DNA of 64,000 nucleotides from Dallia pectoralis (Eukaryota; Chordata; Actinopteri; Esociformes; Umbridae): NCBI GenBank assembly GCA_029465975.1, contig CM055730.1:23930344-23994343 (forward strand), written 5' to 3'. The position numbers and the translations under genes are program-made. Below are positions 55,940 to 64,000 of this stretch, piece after piece. Numbering within the stretch: the first letter of the stretch is position 1; every line of letters starts with the position of its first letter. The notes beneath the pieces are model-generated. The model had not been told where the DNA came from, did no database searches, and worked only from the letters and a program-made list of their open reading frames with translations.

Positions 55940-56728
55940 GTATGCACCAACTTTCTAAAGCCCTCGTTGTCGACTGTGCTAATGGGGCACATGTCTTTGG
56001 CCAGAAAGTATGCCACCGCTTCTGTTAATTTGTTATCCCTCTCTGAGGTAGCCTGGTAAAATATAGCGCTATTAAATGCGTCTTTTATCGACGACTGTGT
56101 TGCAGTTGTTGCCTCTGCTCTTCTCATATTGATTTTTTGCTGTTAATTTGTCATAGGTGACTTTGTGGTGATTTTTTTAGGTGGTTAAAAAGATTGGTTG
56201 TCTTACCTACTGGTGCAGACACCACCGTAAAGCAAATCTTGCATTTAACTTGTTTCTGCTCCACGTCGGATTGCTCAAATCCGAACATTTGCCATACAAC
56301 GGAATTTACTCGGCACGTTATGTTAACCAAATTATGGTTCTCCCTCTGCCATCTTCACTCTTGATTTTTTTAATGACACCACCAGCAGACACCAGACACC
56401 GTGCTGGCAGTGTTGGCTGAGTGAGTTTCCTTCTGGAACTAGCGGAAGTGCGTGTTCGCGTCATTTTTGACCACGGGAAAAAAATAAGTTTACTTGCAAA
56501 ACGTAATGTGGAAAATAATCGATATTTCTCGATATATACTGTTTGCATAATTGTTGGGATGCGAAATCGAAAAGAAATTTCGATTAATTGAACAGCTCTA
56601 ACTCATCGTAAACAGTAGGTGTGTTCGGAGAACCAAATTACCCGGATGATGAGTAGCCGAATGATGTCATCTTGGATGTCTCATTTGATCTTGGATGTAT
56701 TAAGCGACGTACGGAGAACGGACCCCAG

Positions 56729-57555
56729 TTCTACATTATCCTCTCACTGGACAATGAAGGGGCTCAAGTCTTCAACAATGTTTCTTACGCAAGATTATTT
56801 AATTCACCTAATGAAAATTACAGGCGTTGACCTTGTCATGCTATGACAGCTTCAAAGCTTCATATAAAGATACAGTCTGGGACTTAAAAATAAACATACC
56901 ATGTTGGTGTAGGTGTGCCGAATGTTGTTTATATGTGCATAATCTATAAATGCAATCACTATTAAATCACAACCATGAAATACCATGTGTGAGATCAGGT
57001 TTTGTTGGTAACATTGGGTGCAAATCTGCACATAAATGACACTGCATACAATTATAAGAAGCCCGTTCAGGTTCGACAATGCCAGTTTAAACCGTGGCCA
57101 AAAATCCTGAGGTGCAACTTCAAATGATTACAGAGGCAGCTTTTTGTCCTTTCACCAGAACCAATAGACCCAATGATATCCAGTTATAGACTTAAGTGAA
57201 TTAGTCATCTGTAGTATAAACAACATCAAATTTGTTTACTGAATGAAATGTATAAAATCAAATTAGTAGTGCATCGTTATGTCTGCACTGCTGCTGTGTT
57301 ATTTGTAGTCATGACAGACACAAAAGCATGCTAACCCACTAACTTGCAACCACAAAACAGGGATTGGAGTGCAGCTCTCCAGTGACATTAAAGAGTTACA
57401 TTAAGGAAGACAAGGCAATGCACTCAGAAGGAAAGAATGTGGAAAAAAATAACAATGACTGAAGACAGAAATGTGTGTCTCTTTGGGCAAGGTTTAGAAT
57501 TTGGAATATTGTTTAAAGAATGAATCATTATTATTATAAAGCACTTCACTTTTTC
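56729..57555. other. Unassigned stretch
   Basis: No gene recognised. Confidence 0.4.
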
Positions 57556-57559
57556 TACA

Positions 57560-58010
57560 TTTCGGCATTTTGAAGCAAACTGTTGATTTGTTCACTCTCT
57601 CTCTGATGTGTTTCTGTAGCCTAAGGATGTCCTGTTTTACCTGCATTGAGAGCTCATTTAACTGCATGTTGTGGGGTCACAGCAACAGCTTCCAAATGTG
57701 AATGCCACTCCTGGAATCAACTCCAGACTTTTAACCTGCTTAATTGATGGTGAAATAACAAAGGAAAAGCCTCACCTGCCCATGAAACAGCATTGAGTAA
57801 GTTGTTCAATTACTTTTGTTCCATTGAAAATAGGAGGGTACTTATTAACGAGTCGCATTTCCTAAACCCTTTCTCCAATCCGGATGTGAATACCCTCAAA
57901 TTTAAGCAGAGAGACTGCACTTTAAGCCCATATTCATTTTTTGTAAACAGCCGAACAGCCCAAGAAACAAATTTGATCATTGTCCAAAAATGTACAGACC
58001 CAATTGTACA
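57560..58010 (-). mobile_element. Tc1-like element, 5' leader fragment
   Basis: In reverse orientation it shares GAATATGGGCTTAAAGTGCA, CACATCCGGATTGGAGAAAG, AGTCTGGAGTTGATTCCAG, CATTTGGAAGCTGTTGCTGT and an ACATGCAGTTAAATGAGCTC start with the copy at 21600. The transposase coding region is essentially missing (only HVQLNELSMQ-like onset). Confidence 0.65.
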
Positions 58011-58382
58011 TACACGTACTCCCTATAAACTTGTTGAATTTTACATTCATAATTATTTAAATAATAATTTATGGTTGTCCTCCAACTACAATGTGTTTGT
58101 ATGCTAGCATGTGTAAATCTCCTTCATAAGGGGCAATTGGTGATTATGGCCTTGCCTTCTAGCTACAACAGCTGGTTTGTGACATTTGAAGATTCAGGAC
58201 AGTGTCCTTCAATGCACATCTCGCTGAATCCAGTACTCCAAGTTGTCTCTGAGTTACATGTCTGTTCAGTAAAGAATTGTATGTGTTTTAGTCATTACTA
58301 CCTGAAAGGAGCGAAATCTCTATCTTAATTTATGCCATAAAAATATTGAGGTAAGTTTAATTAAACAAATCCTAAACAAATC
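58011..58382. other. Unassigned stretch
   Basis: No gene recognised. It may continue the Tc1 terminus outward. Confidence 0.3.
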
Positions 58383-58387
58383 TTACC

Positions 58388-58952
58388 TGTCACGGTTCCC
58401 GCTCTGTGACATGGTTGAGGTGTGGGTTGTTGTCAAGCTTTGTTTGTTCAATGTCTCTGTCCCTAACTGATGCTGTTGGCAGTCACGGTGTCTTTGAATT
58501 TTCCCACTCATGCACCTGATCCTCATCACCTAATCACTCACCTGGATCGGATCTGCAATCAACCCAGTATAAAGGAGAGGACCTGTCTACCAGTCGTTTT
58601 CGGATCGTTAAGCCGTGTTGCGTGTGTCGACCTCGGTCTCAGTCCTGAAAGTGCTCAGTCTGCTTGTATCTGTCCAGTTCGTTTTCTTGTTCATCCATCA
58701 TGTCATGTTATCCGTTACTCACCCTCCTCCTCCCCAGTCACCATTCAGCACCAGAAGATATCACTGGACGCAGCTCACTAACCTGGGAAGGTGGCACCAG
58801 GAGCACAGACTACACGTCCTGCACTCATCACGCCCTTCACTGACTGCTTCATTACTCATTGTACAGATCAATAAATCATTCTGTTCACTCTTCGCCGGTC
58901 TACCGTGTCTCATTCGACATTTGGGTCTGCACCACACATCAGAACCCTGACA
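58388..58952 (+). mobile_element. Solo LTR, 565 bp, imperfect TSD TTACC/TAACC
   Basis: From TGTCACGGTTCCCG to CAGAACCCTGACA. Flanks TTACC (58383-58387) and TAACC (58953-58957) differ at one base. CAGTATAAAGGAGAGG (about 58565) is a TATA box and CAATAAATCATTCTG (about 58868) a polyadenylation signal, both plus-sense. Frames through it (to 111 codons) are not genes. Confidence 0.8.
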
Positions 58953-59174
58953 TAACCGGGCAAACACCTGGGTTTTTAGAACTGCCTGTGAAGTTAAGAA
59001 TATAATAACCTGGTTCAACATTGAATATTGATGTCCAACAAATTATGTCAATTTTTCCTCCTGCGTGCACAATCCGAACAGCTGACCGAAAACAGGAAGA
59101 CCAAAAATTAAGACAATTGAGCCCATTTACGATATTACTTGAATTTCGTAATGTCAGAAAAGCAAGATGTTCAA

Positions 59175-59240
59175 GCAGCAGAAGGACAGGCAGTCAGGAG
59201 CAGATACGAAATCGTAAAATTAAAGTATATTCCAAGATCA
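59175..59240. repeat. 66-bp direct repeat, copy 1
   Basis: GCAGCAGAAGGACAGGCAGT ... TATTCCAAGATCA is identical to 60324-60389. Homology stops abruptly at both edges. Confidence 0.95.
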
Positions 59241-60323
59241 TTACAATAGCCATAATTTTTTGGTATTACAATAAGTAACATGCAAAATTCCATGGGTTTC
59301 AACTGGTTAAGAAAGGAGTAACTAAGACAAATATTGCGCACATACACAAACAAAAAGACACAAATACACAGTAAGGCAGTTTGTTCAATAAGGGGAGGTA
59401 AGTGAGTGAGGAGAATCAGAAAATCTCTAGCCATTAAGAAGCCCAAAGCCAGCTGGCATTTAGAAAGAGAGAGAGAGAAAAGGGGAAAAAGCAAGGGAAA
59501 CGACAGAGAGGGTTACTGTGTATAATGGCCTGTTTCTAAGTGTGTTTCCTAGTGTGTTTCTGAGACTAAGTCAGACAAATAACATTACAAAAAAAGACTA
59601 CACTTAATTATTTAGATCCAGACCCAGGTGTGTCACCTCCGCACAATTTCCCTATGACATCACCACCTCAAGACCTTAAGTTGTAATCCAGACAAAGCGT
59701 GGAACCATAACAACCACGTGTGACTTGTGTGTTAGAGTGTATGTGTGAGAATGTGTGTTTTTGTGTATTGATTTTTCGCCTCTCATTACCTTGCTGTGCT
59801 AGATAGAGACCCTGAGAGACACACAGCACTACATCCGTGTCGCGGTGATAAGACTGGCAGACAGTACGTATAGAGCGAATCGGGTAAGGGAGGAGAATGG
59901 AGCAGATGAGGGAAGGTAGCATGGGAGAGAAGGGGGAAATGTCACGGTTGTATATCCTCCTGTGGGTGTCTCTCTGAGGCACTTCTGTGTGTGTGTGATA
60001 TTGTGTGTATGTGTGATATTGTGTGTATGTGTGTGGCTAATGAGGTACTGTTGGCCACAGTGTTATGTAGTTAATCATGAGTCCATTGACAAACACACTG
60101 CCCAAGAAACACTTCCAAACTTCGTTCCCAAGGGGGCATCACCAACTGTCTTGCTGCTGTGTTTTCCAAGCCCAAATAAGATCAGGTGAGGCCAATTAAT
60201 TTAATTGTCTGTCCTGAAGGGCCTCTGAAAGGGTCCCTGGTTTAAGCATTACTTTTATTTAGATAGAGTACTGTAATATATATATATTTTTATCTTTTTT
60301 AGAAGTAAACAAATATTGCTCTT

Positions 60324-60389
60324 GCAGCAGAAGGACAGGCAGTCAGGAGCAGATACGAAATCGTAAAATTAAAGTATATTCCAAGATCA
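60324..60389. repeat. 66-bp direct repeat, copy 2
   Basis: Exact copy of 59175-59240 in the same orientation, 1,083 bp away. Confidence 0.95.
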
Positions 60390-62398
60390 ATACCCTATTG
60401 TACAATTGATAATAGTTGATACAAATGAACACTTAATTGTCTATGGTACAGGTAAACATCAAAGAATAAAGCTCTCCTGAATGGGGCATTTAGAGACCTA
60501 TTCGGTGACATATCTCAGCGATGCTTCAGCCTATGGACTTGTGAATTGTCAGCATTTGACAGGAAGCTCACCCTGAATACAACAAGCTTTGGTTGGGGAC
60601 AATTGGATAATCCTAGTCATTTGGAGGCGTATTCATGTAACTCACTTATATTGGCCCAGATTACACCAACTCTATATGAAGCCATTATCCCACATAGTCA
60701 AGTCTGTTAGCGTTGTAAAGGTATTTTCACAGTATTTCATTCATGTGACGCACACATCGTGAGAAATGTATGTTATCATTAAGTAAATACATTTGCTTGA
60801 AACCAACAACAAACATGGAAATTGGAGAAACCAGAATTTCAGGTCAATGGCTGGCCAGTTCCATTGTTACCCTTGATCGCCTATTCACATGTACATTAGA
60901 AAGACACTGTCGCACGAAAAAATTGGCTTAAGTTAGTACCCGGCTTTTGCGTATAGCTATGATCATATTATGCTGTGAGACTTTGGAACTGACGAAGGAG
61001 TTCTGAGCCAGGCCTGGGTACATTTAATCAACACCCGGTTCCATATCTTTTTTAAGATATTGTTTTTGCTACCTTATCGGCACCAACACAACTTACTAAA
61101 GGTTACTCTACTATTCCATGAGTTGTGGGCAAAGTAGTAGCAGTTTAATCTAACTGACTAGAGCAGAGATAACCTCAACTACTTTTTAGTTTAGGTTGTT
61201 TGGAAAGTTCTGCAGTACAGGCTGATTACTTTTTTATCGTTCAATATGATTGATTTCCTTAATTTGTGTGCATTTCATATCTGTACAATTGTTAATGTTT
61301 TTATGATCTCAACTTGAATTGTATTAATGCATGTAAAATGTGTTTCTACACATTACATAAAACTCCACTGCTATGAAATTATTTGATTTTTGATTAGGTT
61401 AATAGACACAGACTTGCCAGAGACTCGCCGTGTCTCTTCTAAAGACTCATCTCTTTAGCAAGTATAGTCTGGCACAAGAGCATAAAGATGAAAAGAAGGC
61501 TAGGATTTCACATTTATTTTCATCATCTCCCCTGAAATGTCCTCTCTCAAATGCTATTTGTCCTCTATATTGCCATCCACCACATTGTCATAGGACCCTC
61601 ATCTCAGCCCAAAGAATTTACGCTGCCATATTTCCTAGTGTCTTGACAAAATCCCCTAGCAAGAGCGACAATTGAAAGTAGCTGTTCTCTGCACCATGAA
61701 GTCCCTTCTCTTTTCTACTAGCTTAAAACATGAACTATGGACTTATCATTGTGGTGTCCAGTGTTCCTATTACTTATGATGCGTCTCTGGCTTTGTAAAA
61801 CGATGAAAAAAATGTAATTTGAAAATATTAGAAAATTTACAAATCATTAAGTTGGTATTATGCAGATATGTGATATATATTTTTGTATTGGAGTCAGAAG
61901 TAATACATTTGTTTTAATAATTGCGGAGACTAATGATAAATACACTAATGATGAAAAATACAAGAAATGGTTAGCCTAACAAGCTATTCACAGCTCTTTA
62001 TTCATTGCCAATAATATAGCTTATCTACAGTATTGTAAAACAATATCAGTCCCCATAGAATGTTGTTGTCACTGAAGACTAAATGTCATAGGGTCCCTCT
62101 TAATGCTATTGTACATGTGTATCCCTCAATGTGTTGTGGTTTTCTATTTTATTGTATATTTAATGTGTTAAGCCAACGTTGGTGCCAAAAATCCACTTAT
62201 TATTGCTAAATAACTAGCTCATGTAGTTGTTTCATTAGTTGGCTATATGTTTCAGCATTTCTTTGTGTTTTGCTCTGGTACAGAGAACCGTGTATATCAC
62301 TGATATTGGTACCGAATACTGAAATGTTCGTTCCGTGAAAACACTATATAGGTCTAAGGAACTGTGGGGGTGTTTTGTTTTTGTCTTGCCCGCAAAAC

Positions 62399-62734
62399 AA
62401 AGGCTGGAGGTCCACCCCAAGACATGTAGCTGTGCACCATCTCCTAGAACCAGACATGTTTCCCTCTCTGAGGGCAACAATCCAAGTTGCCCTTACAGTG
62501 CCTGTGAGAAGCTGTTCTTGTGAAAGGACCTTTAGTGCACTGCGTCGGCTTCACTCCTGGCTGCGTCAAACAATAGGGCAGAAAATGCTTCACAATCTTG
62601 CAGCCATGTCGATTGAAAATTACATACTGAAGCATCTAAGTTACAACAGAGTGACACACCGATTTGCCACCCTTAAAAACAGAAGGCATTCTTTGATGCT
62701 TCCACCCATGAAGAAGACAATAAACAAAAAGTAA
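62399..62734 (+). pseudogene. hAT transposase C-terminal (hATC) fragment, ZMYM1-like
   Basis: The plus frame ending at 62734 reads HVAVHHLLEPDMFPSLRATI, then VALTVPVRSCSCERTFSALR and RLHSWLRQTIGQKMLHNLAA, MSIE. This is the hATC dimerisation domain (P-x-S-x-x-x-E-R-x-F-S-x-L). The stretch is uninterrupted over about 110 codons. The upstream transposase body is absent. It is possibly related to the ZMYM1-like relic at 44050-45200, but they are on opposite strands 17 kb apart. Confidence 0.75.
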
Positions 62735-62735
62735 C

Positions 62736-63635
62736 TGCTGACTGTGGTTTTCAACATTATTTTATTCTCATTATTCCTTTATTTGAATACTGCCTTTTTG
62801 TTGTTGATTTATATCATACATTGTATCAGGGATGTTGTAGGCCTATTTTAGGAGGGCTCAAGCCACCCCAAAATGTTCCTAAGCCCCCCCCCACCCAAAT
62901 GATAATAAGAAAAATAACAATTCAATTTCACAATAGCCATATCCTCATTCATATTGAGACGCAACAAATCATTAAATAAATAGCCAAAATATCGGAAGTT
63001 GGACAGAAGTACAAAGACTTGTTGTGCTATTAGTGGTGGAGCCAGAGGGGTGTCCGGGGTTTTACAAAAATGGAATTCGCAATTGGTAGTTTGATGCTGA
63101 TTGACATCTCTTGTTGAAAGAAGCACTTATTTTGGCGCATTATTTAAGTAGATAATTTTAGAGAATATTACAGACAGAACAATAGAGTAGAAGAGATATC
63201 AGTCACACATTTTCGCGATTGAAAATAAAATAATATTTGAAGTTTGCATCGGGTTTAGGTTTACTGAAATGTTTTACGAATGTTGATTTGCTGTACGTTA
63301 TTGTTACAACTTTGACTCCATTAACAGATAAACTGAGACAGTTTATTTTTTTTACAGTATTCACATACAGTGGCGACTGGTCATTAGGGGCATGTTGTCA
63401 ACAGAAAAAACTGCAACAAAATATGTTTGTTTTATTTCTCTTTACTATATTATCTAAGAATTATGACTATAATTTTTTTCTCAATTGCATATCATTTGTG
63501 TTTTATTTCATGTTCATTGGTCCCTACCTTGCTGCTTCAGACTGCATTTAGAGGATTCGAGTTCGCAGTCGGCCATAGAGGTGGGCTAGCCCCTCTTTCC
63601 CAATGCAAAGTACATTAAATGTGTGAAAACATTAC
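62736..63635. other. Probable hAT 3' flank and unassigned sequence
   Basis: AGGAGGGCTCAAGCCACCCC at about 62850 and ACAGTGGCGACTGGTCATTA at about 63367 resemble terminal sequences of ZMYM1-type hATs. No matching partner or 8-bp duplication was found. Confidence 0.35.
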
Positions 63636-64000
63636 AGTTTTTCACAGACGCTTTGGTGCGTTTTTCACATTGTACGTCACATGGTCAAAATAGTATGTGC
63701 ATTTCTCAAAACACTTAGTAGAAACAGCAAAACACAATAGATATGTTGCAAAAGCTAGAAAATGTACCCAAAATCCTTTGTACATCTCTCAAAAGCAAAT
63801 ATTCATGTCAATGAACATACCAGTGCCTTCAAAAGGAAAAGTTACTGTGTCACCGTTCACGAACAAGGTGTTCAAAATGTTTAGTCATGTTGTCTTTGTA
63901 ACTGTGTACACTGTCTATATTACCTAATGTAAACTTAGGCTACAGTTTGGATGACAGTTACTGTATTGAAAAAGCACAAAGTTGCACTTCTGTCTATATT
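63636..64000 (+). mobile_element. Terminal region of an IS630/Tc1-like element, running off the window
   Basis: ACAGTTTTTCACAGACGCTT, TGGTGCGTTTTTCACATTGT, ATTTCTCAAAACAC and AAAGCACAAAG-type words are typical of the terminus of a fish IS630-like family. The coding part would lie beyond the right edge. Confidence 0.35.

Larger units (their letters stand above)
48119..56352 (-). pseudogene. hAT transposase (ZBED1-like), split by a provirus and lightly damaged
   Basis: Order on the minus strand: start codon at 56352 (MAEGEP), then a one-base shift; BED zinc finger at about 56300-56170 (VWQMFGFEQSDVE, KCKIC, NLFNHL; C-x2-C and His visible); SSIKDAF...AVAYFLAKDM and DNEGFRKLVHT to 55940; proviral gap; DKRYILPSRHHFN, KAEYFRTTTDLCSSRTMKPY and DHTGQNIAHGLREA (49930-49611); ICITTDN...; an apparent 264-nt intron (donor GTGAGT at 49508, acceptor TTAG at 49245); DPRIDRAMGVCKKL, CPTRWGSRQAMIDRVL; PTLHLFSN, DPRFKIKY; a small deletion; a second apparent 124-nt intron (48640-48517); KKKKGLGSFF; and the hATC dimerisation domain (FKWWRE...YPHLSNLAK). 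A one-base loss in an A-run near 48268 shifts the final hATC block. Catalytic residues are mostly in place, so decay is slight. Confidence 0.85.
47748..56600 (-). mobile_element. ZBED1-like hAT transposon, TSD ACTCATCG
   Basis: Left end TAGGGCTGCTCGATTATGG; right end CGATTAATTGAACAGCTCTA, its degenerate reverse complement. The exact 8-bp duplication ACTCATCG lies at 47740-47747 and 56601-56608. It is inserted in the outer Harbinger element. Its single gene runs on the minus strand and is split by an endogenous retrovirus (49931-55939). Without that insertion the element is about 2.84 kb, suitable for a hAT. Confidence 0.92.
46791..56725 (-). mobile_element. Outer Harbinger-type element (host of the nested hAT and retrovirus)
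   Basis: Inverted termini: GGGTCCGTTCTCCGTATGTC on the left and GACGTACGGAGAACGGACCC on the right. The flanks are CTG (46788-46790) and CAG (56726-56728): both fit the CWG target type but are not an exact duplication. It keeps part of a Myb/SANT-like gene (47628-47490), the usual partner of the Harbinger nuclease. No HARBI1 nuclease is present. Without the hAT insertion the element is about 1.07 kb, thus a deletion derivative. Confidence 0.75.
58958..62398. other. Unassigned stretch
   Basis: No gene recognised apart from the duplicated 66-bp segment listed separately. A frame at 61420-61675 (LLKTHLFSKYSLAQ...) vaguely recalls LINE C-termini but is too short to claim. Pyrimidine/purine-rich (GA)n occurs at 59466-59480. 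Confidence 0.4.

Noticed and set aside
46788..56728. A bacterial-style operon or single large gene on the minus strand
   Set aside because: The minus-strand frames belong to two different transposons and are separated by nested insertions.
58470..58950. Frames of 103-111 codons
   Set aside because: Lie wholly inside a solo LTR with promoter and polyadenylation signals.
61430..61675. LLKTHLFSKYSLAQ-type LINE C-terminus
   Set aside because: Only about ten residues look familiar, and no flanking LINE sequence or tail was seen.
63550..63575. Box B-like GGATTCGAGTTCGC
   Set aside because: No box A upstream at SINE or tRNA spacing.

Overview
The window looks like teleost fish nuclear DNA. It carries long (CA)n microsatellites, many Tc1/mariner copies (including relatives of Sleeping Beauty), Harbinger, hAT, pogo and piggyBac relics, fish-type Ty3/Gypsy solo LTRs and 5'-truncated LINEs. 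The Tc1 families point to a salmonid- or pike-like lineage, but the window alone cannot settle the species. I found no host protein-coding exon, rRNA, tRNA or CRISPR array. All family names come from recognising protein and terminal motifs, not from database searches.

Layout. 0-5 kb: LINE and Tc1 fragments, then a 1.7-kb minisatellite of about 52 units, each containing a near match to the REST/NRSF (RE1) binding site, then a (CA)n tract. 5-12 kb: a solo LTR with a perfect duplication, a long fold-back element split by a LINE with a 12-bp target duplication, and an LTR carrying a nested pogo element. 12-24 kb: mostly unassigned DNA with Tc1, hAT, IS630-like, piggyBac and LINE remnants. 24-35 kb: dense relics (solo LTRs, pogo, Tc1, Harbinger, LINE, BED-type hAT, a wrecked Gypsy provirus).

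37.2-43.1 kb is one Tc1 element (TA-flanked, 1.5 kb when emptied). It was hit by a 2.9-kb hAT-like element full of satellites and by a 1.4-kb Harbinger-type element, which itself holds a 94-bp remnant LTR. 44-46.6 kb: a ZMYM1-like hAT fragment and a homogeneous 77-bp tandem array.

46.8-56.7 kb is a three-level nest. A Harbinger-type shell with a Myb/SANT gene contains a ZBED1-like hAT (8-bp duplication ACTCATCG). The hAT transposase gene is in turn split by an endogenous retrovirus (4-bp duplication GTAT). The provirus has two 717-bp LTRs that differ at one base by eye, a primer-binding site, a polypurine tract and a complete 523-codon gag, but no recognisable pro, pol or env. It is the youngest and most notable object here: a recent gag-only element that would need enzymes supplied in trans. 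56.7-64 kb: Tc1, a solo LTR, a 66-bp exact direct repeat, a hAT C-terminal fragment and an IS630-like terminus.

The genes do not form operons or pathways. What the window records is successive transposon insertions, with relative ages readable from nesting and target duplications.
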